Assembly: GCA_023136395.1 (NCBI GenBank)
Contig: JAGLRI010000015.1
Span: 1 to 14,417 of the forward strand
Origin: Candidatus Bathyarchaeota archaeon
GTDB taxonomy: Archaea > Thermoproteota > Bathyarchaeia > Bathyarchaeales > Bathyarchaeaceae
DNA: 14,417 nt
Reading direction: 5' to 3'
Part shown: in pieces, positions 6,425 to 13,087 of the stretch
Layout of the letters: each line of letters begins with the position of its first letter
Position numbering within the stretch: the stretch's first letter is position 1
Position numbers and translations under genes: made by a program
Notes under the pieces: model-generated
What the model saw: only the letters and a program-made list of their open reading frames with translations
Databases searched by the model: none
What the model was told of the DNA's origin: nothing

Positions 6425-9364
6425 GTGGTGGCCGTCAAATTCAAGACTGATATTAAACGAGGGTTGACATTAAGTTATCATCCACTTGAACTTGAACAAA
6501 AAGTCCGCAAATTTTGGGAAACCAATAGAATCCCACAAAAATTAATGTTTTCTAGAGAAGAAAAAAATATAGGTGTTTTAGGTTACGTCGAAGGTCCGCC
6601 TACCTTAAATGGTGTTCCACACGTGGGACATGCAAGAGGTCGTGTGATGAAGGATCTTAGATACCGCTTGAGGACAATGCAGGGGTTTTATGTTACCTTC
6701 TGGGCGGGATGGGATTGTCAAGGGCTTCCTGTTGAGCTTGAGGTAGAGAAAGAGCTTGGTGTTAAGAATAAAAAAGAGTTACTTGAAAGAGTAGGCGAAG
6801 AGCGTTTTGTTGACGAATGTAAAAAAACCGTAATGAAATATTATCGTGAATGGTTCAGCGCCGATCAGAAATTAGGCTTGTTCATGAACTACGATAAAGC
6901 CTATTGGACCTATCGAGATGGATACATCGAACGTGAGTGGCAATACCTCAAGAGAGCATACGAGCAGAATCTACTTGGTGAAGGTTATTATGTGGTTGCT
7001 TACTGTCCACACTGCCAAACATCCCTAAGCAATGCCGAGGTTGGACTTGGATATAGAGAAGTTGAAGATCCATCCCTTTTTTTCAAACTCAAAGTAGGTG
7101 AAACTAAAAATGAGTATTTCTTAATTTGGACAACGATGCCCTTTACAATAATCACTGATATGATGTTGGCGGTTCAACCGAAAGCAGAATATGCTCGGGT
7201 TAAGGTAAATGAAGAGATTTGGATTCTTGCAAAGGCTCGCGTTGAACCAATTATGCAAGAGCTTGAAGTGAGAAAGTATCAAGTCCTCGAGACTGTACTC
7301 GGAAAGGAGCTTGAAGGGAAAAAATACGAGTATGTATTTAAAGAGTTAATTCCTCAACAAGACGAATTAGATAAACTGCCATTCGTTCACACCGTGGTAT
7401 GCGAAGACTTTGTAGATGTTGACACCGCTACGGGAGTGGTGCATCTAGCACCAGGTAATGGTGAGGACGATTTTCTTGCTGCACAAAAACGGCATATACC
7501 CATATTCGTCCCGTTTGACGATGAATGCCGGTTCACGGCTGAAGCTGGTGAGTTCGCCGGTTTATTTGCACGCGATTCTGACTCCAGGGTAGTAGAAGAG
7601 CTCCGTAAAAAGGGGTTACTCGTATCAATTAAATTCATTCACCATGAATACCCAACTTGTTGGCGATCGCACCACAAACTTATATGGGTAGCTCGTAGAG
7701 AATATTTTCTGTGGACAAATAAGATTAATGATAAAGTTGTTAAGGCTGCTGAAAAAATAAATTACTTCTATGAAAGTCCGAAAAAACGGTTTCTTTCCTT
7801 TTTGAAGGAAGGAAAACCTTGGTGCGTGTCAAGAGAACGGGTTTGGGGTTCACCTCTTCCCATTTGGGTTTGTGAAGAATGCGAGTCCAAGATTTTAATA
7901 GCAAGTAAAAAAGAACTGCTCGAAAAATCGATTAACGAAACTATCAATCAAGACTTTGAGCTACATAAACCTTGGATAGATAGATTAACTCTGAAATGCG
8001 AAAAATGTGGAGGAGAGATGAAGCGAGAACCTTTCGTACTTGATTGTTGGCATAACAGTGGTGCTTCACCGTATGCACGCTTTTCAGACAAAGAATTTGA
8101 AAGATATGTTCCTGTAGACTTTTTAGTGGAAGCTGTAGATCAAACTCGAGGATGGGCAAACTCCCTATTACTCCAACATATAATATTAACGGGACAATCT
8201 AAAGCTCCATACAAATCCTTTCTTTTTTACGGTTTTGTTCTAGATGATAAAGGAAGAAAGATGAGTAAAAGCTTAGGTAACGTTATAGAAGTAAATCCGT
8301 TACTTCAACAGCATTCAGCAGACATTTGTAGATTCTATTTACTATGGAAATGTTCTCCCGTGGATACCATGAGCTTCGATTTTAAGGAATTGAACAAACG
8401 TCCTTATCAGGTTCTCAACACCCTTTATCATCTACACCATTTCTTTAAGCAAAACGCTGAACACGACCACTTCAACCCAAAAAAACATACAATCCAATGG
8501 GTTAGTGGAAAAAAAGTTTTAAAACCACAAGATCACTGGCTCCTTTCTAAGCTACAACGGACAGTGAGGGAAGTAACTAAGAAATTCGAGAGCTGCGAAT
8601 TTAATTTCGCCCTTTCAGAATTGGAGGAGTTTGTCATCAATGTTCTTAGTCGACGCTACGTTCCGATGATTCGGAGAGATTTATTGTATGATTCTTCCGA
8701 AAATATAAATCGTCGATTAGCAATTTATACAATCCTCTGGTACACATTGAAAAACCTTGTCCTCATCTTTAACCCTATTACACCATTTTTAAGCGAGGCT
8801 ATGTACCAGTTAGTCTATCGAGAATTAGACAATACTTTCCCTGAGTCAATAAACTTTGAAAGCTGGCCCGTGCCAGATGAAGCTCTCTACAATGTCGAAT
8901 TAGAACAAAAAATTGATGTTATGTTACAGTGTGTATCGTTAACTCATTCTGCTAGGCATTCTGCTCAGTTAAAGCGTAGATGGCCACTACAAAAAGCCAT
9001 AGTTGTAGCACCCAAAAACGTAAAGGAAGCCTTGAAAGACTTAGAGAAAGTGTTTCTTGAATTAACGAATATAAAGGAAGTTGAATATCTTGAGGAAGTA
9101 CCTCGTTTGATGAGAAGATGGGTATCAGTTTCCGATGAAAACTTGCATGTCTTACTTGATACGCATCGAGATGAAGCCTTATTGGGTGAGGGACTAATGC
9201 GTGACACAGCTCGCCGCATTCAAGCTCTACGAAAAAAGATGGGATTCTCACCAACTGATAAATTGGAAGTGGTTCATTTTGGGGAATTAGATCAAGAAAC
9301 CGCAAGGTTGTTGACCCCTCATTTATCTAAATTGAGAGAGCTCATCCGAACAAAGAAAATTTGA
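6425..9364 (+). CDS. ileS: Isoleucyl-tRNA synthetase
   Basis: This class Ia synthetase attaches isoleucine to tRNA(Ile). It has 979 residues, within the family range. The nucleotide-binding HVGH is at 66-69 and KMSKS at 612-616, with GWDCQGLPVELEVEKELG (95-112) and VDQTRGW (571-577) between them. The CP1 editing insertion spans about 190-430. Zinc-binding pairs C194/C197, C483/C486 and C525/C528 are visible. The anticodon-binding region starts with RPYQVLNTLYHLHHFF, and the end (LRKKMGFSPTDKLEV) is typical of archaeal/eukaryotic-type IleRS. Several usually fixed positions differ: Q where DTHGLP has H, WTTMPFTIITD in the editing site, and CWHNSGASPYA where DxWFDSG is usual. The frame is closed by TGA at 6422, so GTG 6425 or GTG 6428 is the start; the SD is weak. 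It stands alone, after the pyr operon. Confidence 0.95.
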   Translation: MVAVKFKTDIKRGLTLSYHPLELEQKVRKFWETNRIPQKLMFSREEKNIGVLGYVEGPPTLNGVPHVGHARGRVMKDLRYRLRTMQGFYVTFWAGWDCQGLPVELEVEKELGVKNKKELLERVGEERFVDECKKTVMKYYREWFSADQKLGLFMNYDKAYWTYRDGYIEREWQYLKRAYEQNLLGEGYYVVAYCPHCQTSLSNAEVGLGYREVEDPSLFFKLKVGETKNEYFLIWTTMPFTIITDMMLAVQPKAEYARVKVNEEIWILAKARVEPIMQELEVRKYQVLETVLGKELEGKKYEYVFKELIPQQDELDKLPFVHTVVCEDFVDVDTATGVVHLAPGNGEDDFLAAQKRHIPIFVPFDDECRFTAEAGEFAGLFARDSDSRVVEELRKKGLLVSIKFIHHEYPTCWRSHHKLIWVARREYFLWTNKINDKVVKAAEKINYFYESPKKRFLSFLKEGKPWCVSRERVWGSPLPIWVCEECESKILIASKKELLEKSINETINQDFELHKPWIDRLTLKCEKCGGEMKREPFVLDCWHNSGASPYARFSDKEFERYVPVDFLVEAVDQTRGWANSLLLQHIILTGQSKAPYKSFLFYGFVLDDKGRKMSKSLGNVIEVNPLLQQHSADICRFYLLWKCSPVDTMSFDFKELNKRPYQVLNTLYHLHHFFKQNAEHDHFNPKKHTIQWVSGKKVLKPQDHWLLSKLQRTVREVTKKFESCEFNFALSELEEFVINVLSRRYVPMIRRDLLYDSSENINRRLAIYTILWYTLKNLVLIFNPITPFLSEAMYQLVYRELDNTFPESINFESWPVPDEALYNVELEQKIDVMLQCVSLTHSARHSAQLKRRWPLQKAIVVAPKNVKEALKDLEKVFLELTNIKEVEYLEEVPRLMRRWVSVSDENLHVLLDTHRDEALLGEGLMRDTARRIQALRKKMGFSPTDKLEVVHFGELDQETARLLTPHLSKLRELIRTKKI

Positions 9365-9703
9365 CTCCATAAAAACCGAGATGACTTCAAAGCTAAGTGG
9401 CAAACACTCCTATTTGATGACAAAAAGATGTATGTTGGTATAGAAAAGGTATAAAGTTGAATGGACTATGCCTTTAACCATATTGGAGATTCAATGTTTT
9501 TTACCAAATTATTGCAAAATATCCCCCTTTTTTAACATTAGGATGTTGTAACAATTTTCGGGATAATTTTTTAGTAAATAGACTAAATATTTAAAGTATA
9601 AAGTAAAAGATAATACACTTGAAAGAAAAGGTTTCTCTTTACACGAATCTACAAAACACCTGAACGGGATCTTAGGAAAAATTTATTAATAACTTCATTG
9701 ACC
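9365..9703. other. Gene-poor region between ileS and the RHH gene
   Basis: Apart from the T-runs, I see no convincing coding frame, tRNA or box C/D RNA here. Short frames (for example a 20-codon one starting near 9380) have no SD and unremarkable composition. The stretch is strongly A+T-rich from about 9540 on. Confidence 0.5.
9497..9533 (+). terminator. Two T6 runs downstream of ileS
   Basis: Runs of six T occur at 9497-9502 and 9528-9533, the second right after CCCCC. Consecutive T-tracts without a clear stem are typical archaeal termination sites. They lie about 130-170 nt past the ileS stop, so a long 3' UTR would be implied. Confidence 0.35.
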
Positions 9704-9732
9704 ATGTTCATATCATATTTAAATATTAACAT
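9704..9732. promoter_or_regulatory. TATA box inside a 10-bp dyad: likely promoter and operator of the RHH gene
   Basis: ATGTTCATAT (9704-9713) and ATATTAACAT (9723-9732) are inverted copies with one mismatch, separated by 9 bp. The centre contains ATATTTAAATAT, itself a 12-bp palindrome and a good TATA element (9715-9726). Another ATGTTCA occurs at 9743-9749. Transcription would start near 9748 and the gene's SD is at 9767-9772. A small RHH dimer binding this dyad would block TBP, so autoregulation is the natural reading, but it is inferred. Confidence 0.45.
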
Positions 9733-9779
9733 AATACAATATATGTTCAAAATCTGATCATTTCTTGGAGGGATAATGA

Positions 9780-9938
9780 ATGAAACTGATTACTTTACAT
9801 CTTCCTGAAACGTATATAAAAGATCTGGATATTTTGGTAAATGGACGGTACTATCCCAATAGAGCTGAAGCCATCCGGATAGCAATTCGAGATCTTCTCA
9901 ACGATGAAGTGTGGGGAAAAAACCAAATTGTAAGATAA
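9780..9938 (+). CDS. Ribbon-helix-helix (CopG/Arc-type) DNA-binding protein, 52 residues
   Basis: The frame reads MKLITLHLPETYIKDLDILV, then NGRYYPNRAEAIRIAIRDLL and a 12-residue tail. The first eight residues form the DNA-contacting beta strand. Helix A follows, then the conserved turn (YPNRAEAIR) and helix B ending in AIRDLL. This is the standard archaeal RHH pattern and the protein is expected to act as a dimer or tetramer on operator DNA. GGAGGG at 9767-9772 is 7 nt before this ATG. The ATG at 9776 is out of frame and soon closed. The length is similar to very small archaeal RHH regulators, although many relatives are longer, and the sequence just downstream (see 9939-10238) may be a decayed continuation. 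The target genes are unknown. Confidence 0.88.
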   Translation: MKLITLHLPETYIKDLDILVNGRYYPNRAEAIRIAIRDLLNDEVWGKNQIVR

Positions 9939-10238
9939 GGCTGAGTACGTCAAAAACAATAACGTACGACAGCTTAAACATACATCTTAGGAAACTAGTA
10001 TTGAAACAATAGCACCCAATATCTTCAATATCAAACTTTACATAGAACTAAAAAAACAGTTGAAGGTCGATATTAACTCACAGGGCATAGAAGAGTGGTG
10101 TGAATAAAAAAATATTTTCACAGCATTAATGTCGATCACAAACGGATAACGAACATACTACACAAATCGAGGAAATCTTAAAAACTAAAATAATTCTCAA
10201 GAAGATAAAGAAGTAATCAAAACACGAAATAATATGAA
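9939..10238. other. 300-bp non-coding stretch with coding-like remnants after the RHH gene
   Basis: No intact gene is present on either strand. In the +1 frame relative to the RHH gene, the plus strand reads KAEYVKNNNVRQLKHTS, stop, ETSIETIAPNIFNIKLYIEL, then KKQLKVDINSQGIEEWCE, stop. This looks protein-like and may be a decayed tail or second RHH-like segment. A 6-bp inverted repeat GTACGT/ACGTAC lies at 9945-9950 and 9962-9967. On the minus strand, T-rich tracts (for example opposite 10178-10195) may serve as the 3' end of the PHP gene. Confidence 0.4.
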
Positions 10239-10880
10239 TTAAGCAATCCTCTTCAACCAGTTGCACAATCTTTGAAATCTCATCTTTAAAGATAGTGCCT
10301 TACCAAAAGGAGTAACTCTTCCAGCTTTAATCGCTTGAATAATCGAGTCAATATTCTGATCAGCATCAATTAGAGTATACGCTAAACCTATCTCGTGTGC
10401 AAAATGAGCATCAGATCCAGCTGTCTGTGGTAAGTTAAGGCGGGTTCCTAATCTTCGGTTAAGGTACGTTGAAATAAAGAAGGGAAAGGCTGCAGAATTT
10501 ATGACTTCTAATGCATCAAGGTCTAAGGTTGACTTTTGAATCCCCAAACCTGCTTTGTAAATCGTAGTAGGGTGAGGTGCTATTACTATTCCTCCAACTT
10601 CACGAATCTTTTGAATTGTTTCTTTTGGACTTAATTTTGAGGGAATCGGTTTTACTACATTAAGGGCAAGCATGTGTCCCTGCAATGTACTAATCTCGAT
10701 GCCAGGAATGACAATGAAGTTTTTGATCTTTCTGGATTGAAGAGCCCCAGCGATTGTGTCGTGATCAGTGATGGCGACTCCATCTAAGCCCATTTTCTTA
10801 GAGGATGCTATAACTTCTTTAAGTGTTGTACTAGAGTCATAGGAATAGCGTGTGTGGACGTGAAGATCAATTTTCAGCAA
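10239..10880 (-). CDS. PHP-domain metal-dependent phosphoesterase
   Basis: The 213 residues carry the PHP metal-site motifs in order: DLHVHT (H7, H9), D15, ITDHD (D39, H40, D41), GIEIS (E62), H69, APHP (H103), and GSDAH (D157, H159). Such enzymes hydrolyse phosphoesters using two or three metal ions. The substrate cannot be told from sequence; relatives include 3',5'-nucleoside bisphosphate phosphatases and histidinol-phosphatase-like proteins. The C-terminus (KMRFQRLCNWLKRIA) is a basic amphipathic helix. The start is TTG at 10880 with GGTGA a few bases before it. The nearest ATG lies within the domain and would delete the first metal ligands. The gene lies 54 bp after metG on the same strand with a hairpin in between, so co-transcription is possible but may be attenuated. 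Confidence 0.88.
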   Translation of the reverse strand: MLKIDLHVHTRYSYDSSTTLKEVIASSKKMGLDGVAITDHDTIAGALQSRKIKNFIVIPGIEISTLQGHMLALNVVKPIPSKLSPKETIQKIREVGGIVIAPHPTTIYKAGLGIQKSTLDLDALEVINSAAFPFFISTYLNRRLGTRLNLPQTAGSDAHFAHEIGLAYTLIDADQNIDSIIQAIKAGRVTPFGKALSLKMRFQRLCNWLKRIA

Positions 10881-10908
10881 TTTTTCACCAAATAATTAAA
10901 AATGTACT

Positions 10909-10933
10909 ACTAAAGAAAACTATATTCTTTAGT
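10909..10933 (-). terminator. Perfect 9-bp hairpin between metG and the PHP gene
   Basis: ACTAAAGAA (10909-10917) and TTCTTTAGT (10925-10933) pair perfectly around a 7-nt loop. The hairpin begins right after the metG stop codon on the minus strand and is followed within a few bases by ATTTTTAATTATTT. It may be a partial terminator, an RNA-processing or stability element, or both. The next gene's SD lies about 20 nt farther on. Confidence 0.5.
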
Positions 10934-10934
10934 T

Positions 10935-12437
10935 TCATTCATCTTTTACTTGTCTAAACAATATTTTTGGTTTATTGATTTTATGACCAACCTTAATAGC
11001 TATAATTGATGCTGAGTTCCAATCTTGTTTATGAACTGAACTCTTAAAGTTTAATTGTTTCCATAATTTCTCAGCTGAGAAAGGTAGGTATGGCTCAATT
11101 AAAATAGCTAAATTTCTAATAGCGTTTGCACAAAGAAATAAACACGTCTCGGCATTTTTATTTTCAGCCCAAGGTTCTTTTTGCTGGAAGTAACGGTTAC
11201 AAACGCTTGAGAATTCAAGTATTTTTTCTAAACCCTTATCTAGCCGCATATTTTCTAGCTCTTTTGTAACTTCTGTTGAAATTGATTTAATTTTTTCTTC
11301 AAATTTTTTATCCTGTTCATTGTATTTCTCTGGTTCGGGTACTGTTCCTTCAAATCTGTTCCAGATGAAAGTGAGTGTTCGGTGGATGAAATTGCCGATG
11401 TTTGCAGCTAATTCGTTATTAAGTCGTGTTCTCAAAGACTTTTCTGAAAAATCACCGTCTTGTCCAAAGGGAGTGTCTCTTATTAAAAAATATCTGATGG
11501 CATCCACTGGGTAATTTTCTGATAAGATTACGGGATCGATAACATTTCCTAAGCTCTTACTCATTTTTTTCCCGTTAACAGTTAGAAATCCATGAGCAAA
11601 AATTCTTTTAGGTAATTTGTACCCGGCACTAAATAGCATTCCAGGCCAAATTACGGCGTGAAATCTTAAAATATCTTTAGCTATCAAATGCAAGTTCGCT
11701 GGCCAATATTTTTCATCAATTAGATAATTAATTAGAGCATCAAACCAAACCCAGAAATAATGATTTTCGTCGATGGGTAATCTTATACCCCATTCAAGGT
11801 TTGGTCTGGAGATGCTAATATCTTTTAATCCACTTTTAATAAAACTAATTACCTCGCTTTTACGAGATTCTGGTTGGATGAAACCTGGATTTTCTTCAAT
11901 GTATTCTAAAAGTTTATCTTGATATTTAGATAATTTGAAAAAATAGTTTTCTTCGCTAATTATTTTAGGAGCTTTCTCATGTAAAGGACATTTACCATTT
12001 ACTAAATCGCTCTTAGTTATGAATGCCTCACATCCTTCACAATATAATCCTTCATATTTTCCTTTGTAAATATCACCCTTGCTATGAATGAGCATAAAAA
12101 AATTCTTAACATTCTTTTTATGCCTATCCTCAGTTGTTCTAATGAGGTCGTCATTACTTATATTCAAAATTTTCCAGATTTTTTTCCATTTTTCAGCAAT
12201 CATATCCGAATATTTTTTAATATCTTTTATTCCCACTTTTTTAGCTGCTTGTACAGTTTTTATCGAGTTTTCATCTAAACCGGTAAGAAAAAGAACATCA
12301 TCACCCTTTAACCTGTGCCATCTAGATAAGATGTCTGCAGCCACAGTTGTATAGGCATGCCCTATATGAGGCACGTCATTTATGTAATAGATTGGTGTAG
12401 TTATAAGCACTTTTTCATTAAATCTAATCAACCCCAT
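10935..12437 (-). CDS. metG: Methionyl-tRNA synthetase, Thermus-like single-zinc form
   Basis: This class Ia enzyme charges initiator and elongator tRNA(Met). In 500 residues, TTPIYYINDVPHIGHAYTT holds the HIGH motif (24-27), LTGLDENS (51-58) replaces the common GTDEHG, and RTTEDRHKK is at 99-107. The zinc knuckle is C132/C135 with C149/H152 (YCEGCEAF and KCPLHEK), HLIAKDILRFHAVIWP lies at about 249-264, and KMSKS at 290-294. A single CxxC-CxxH knuckle is the Thermus thermophilus layout as I remember it. Many archaeal and E. coli-type enzymes have two CxxC pairs per knuckle or two knuckles. The protein ends at GHKINKPKILFRQV, so the C-terminal tRNA-binding OB-fold (Trbp111-like) domain is absent. 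The gene is A+T-rich even for this window. The start is ATG 12437; GTG 12410 is an alternative. It may be a transferred gene. Confidence 0.95.
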   Translation of the reverse strand: MGLIRFNEKVLITTPIYYINDVPHIGHAYTTVAADILSRWHRLKGDDVLFLTGLDENSIKTVQAAKKVGIKDIKKYSDMIAEKWKKIWKILNISNDDLIRTTEDRHKKNVKNFFMLIHSKGDIYKGKYEGLYCEGCEAFITKSDLVNGKCPLHEKAPKIISEENYFFKLSKYQDKLLEYIEENPGFIQPESRKSEVISFIKSGLKDISISRPNLEWGIRLPIDENHYFWVWFDALINYLIDEKYWPANLHLIAKDILRFHAVIWPGMLFSAGYKLPKRIFAHGFLTVNGKKMSKSLGNVIDPVILSENYPVDAIRYFLIRDTPFGQDGDFSEKSLRTRLNNELAANIGNFIHRTLTFIWNRFEGTVPEPEKYNEQDKKFEEKIKSISTEVTKELENMRLDKGLEKILEFSSVCNRYFQQKEPWAENKNAETCLFLCANAIRNLAILIEPYLPFSAEKLWKQLNFKSSVHKQDWNSASIIAIKVGHKINKPKILFRQVKDE

Positions 12438-12527
12438 TATAAACTATTTTTCTTTCGATTAGTAATTTCTCAGGCAATAATTTTACTCTAACACCCTTTA
12501 TTAATCCTGGTTTCATTTTAAGAACAA

Positions 12528-12550
12528 TTTAATTAAATATAAAATATAAG
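12528..12550 (+). promoter_or_regulatory. TATA-rich promoter before the 25-codon frame and conserved hypothetical gene
   Basis: A stretch containing AAATATAAAATA (12535-12546) lies 26-37 bp before the ATG at 12572, so transcription would start near 12570 with almost no leader. The gap 12438-12571 also must hold the divergent metG promoter; TAAAATTATT on the minus strand around 12478-12487 is one candidate. Confidence 0.5.
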
Positions 12551-12571
12551 CAAATAGGTATTGGAACTAAT

Positions 12572-12649
12572 ATGAGAACCATGTCTAAGGCTAATGTACC
12601 CATTAATGTTGATGTAAGAGAAAAAATGATGAGGGATAAAATAAGGTGA
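12572..12649 (+). CDS. Possible 25-codon ORF overlapping the next gene by GTGA
   Basis: The frame reads MRTMSKANVPINVDVREKMM then RDKIR and stops at a TGA that overlaps the next gene's GTG start (GTGA at 12646-12649). Its ATG sits just where a leaderless transcript from the TATA box near 12540 would begin. It matches no family known to me. It could be a leader peptide that couples translation to the downstream gene, or only an open frame by chance. Confidence 0.35.
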   Translation: MRTMSKANVPINVDVREKMMRDKIR

Positions 12650-13023
12650 AAAATTCGATTACTGTGATGCAACTTGTGGAAATCCAAAGGAAGGCTATGC
12701 GGAGGAGGGTTTGGTTCAAAGTTTTAGAGAGGACAGAACGGGCTATACTCCAACTCACTATCCTTTGTGTGAATAGGATCCGGAGTCCAAAGTTGACCAA
12801 AATAGTAAAAGATATCGTCGTGAAGCTTAAAGAAGCTATGAAAGGTCGGGTGAAGAAGTTGACAAAGTTAGGTCGTAAACTAGCCTTAGACTTAAGTCAG
12901 ATTGCACTAAATTGGGGACGTTTCAGCTATTCAATGGCCAAAGAACCAGGATTTTATTCAATATTTGACTGTAATTCATATAAACGCGCCAAGACACTTT
13001 TTGGTCTAATATCAAAAATATAA
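12646..13023 (+). CDS. Basic conserved archaeal protein of unknown function
   Basis: The 125-residue protein contains EIQRKAMRRRVWFKVLERTE, RAILQLTILCVNRIRSPKLT, a lysine/arginine-rich middle (KLKEAMKGRVKKLTKLGRK) and LALDLSQIALNWGRFSYSMA near the end. I recall similar small proteins in Bathyarchaeia-like genomes with the pattern VWFKxLxRxERAxxxLTIxxVxxxRS and a later AxxWG, all annotated hypothetical. It looks all-helical, strongly positively charged in the middle and has no signal peptide; nucleic-acid or membrane-surface binding is possible but unproven. The start is GTG, the only start before residue 8 because the frame is closed by TAA at 12637. GAGGG lies 10 nt upstream. It overlaps the 25-codon frame by 4 bp. 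Confidence 0.75.
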   Translation: MKNSITVMQLVEIQRKAMRRRVWFKVLERTERAILQLTILCVNRIRSPKLTKIVKDIVVKLKEAMKGRVKKLTKLGRKLALDLSQIALNWGRFSYSMAKEPGFYSIFDCNSYKRAKTLFGLISKI

Positions 13024-13087
13024 TTGCATCATACATGCTTCTTTCCATTTTTCATAGGACTTATCCCAAACTGGTCAAAAATATAAT
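13012..13087 (+). repeat. Direct repeat TCAAAAATATAAT, two copies 63 bp apart
   Basis: TCAAAAATATAAT occurs at 13012-13024, across the stop codon of the conserved hypothetical gene, and at 13075-13087, right before the GTG of the next gene. Both copies are preceded by TTGGTC or CTGGTC within a few bases. Each contains a TATA-like core, so they may be duplicated promoter elements. The first would start transcripts near 13045. Confidence 0.4.

Noticed and set aside
8952..9305. 117- and 84-codon minus-strand frames inside ileS
   Set aside because: Both overlap the anticodon-binding region of a real gene on the other strand and overlap each other.
9380..9442. 20-codon frame MTSKLSGKHSYLMTKRCMLV downstream of ileS
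   Set aside because: No SD, no promoter at the right distance and no coding-like pattern.
9365..10238. Search for tRNA, CRISPR repeats or attachment sites in the gene-poor stretch
   Set aside because: No cloverleaf with TTCGA-type T-loop, no regularly spaced repeats and no integrase gene were seen.
12088..12354. 88-codon plus-strand frame rich in Phe/Ile/Ser opposite metG
   Set aside because: Apparent membrane-like composition is the complement of Lys/Asp/Asn-rich codons in metG; no start signal.
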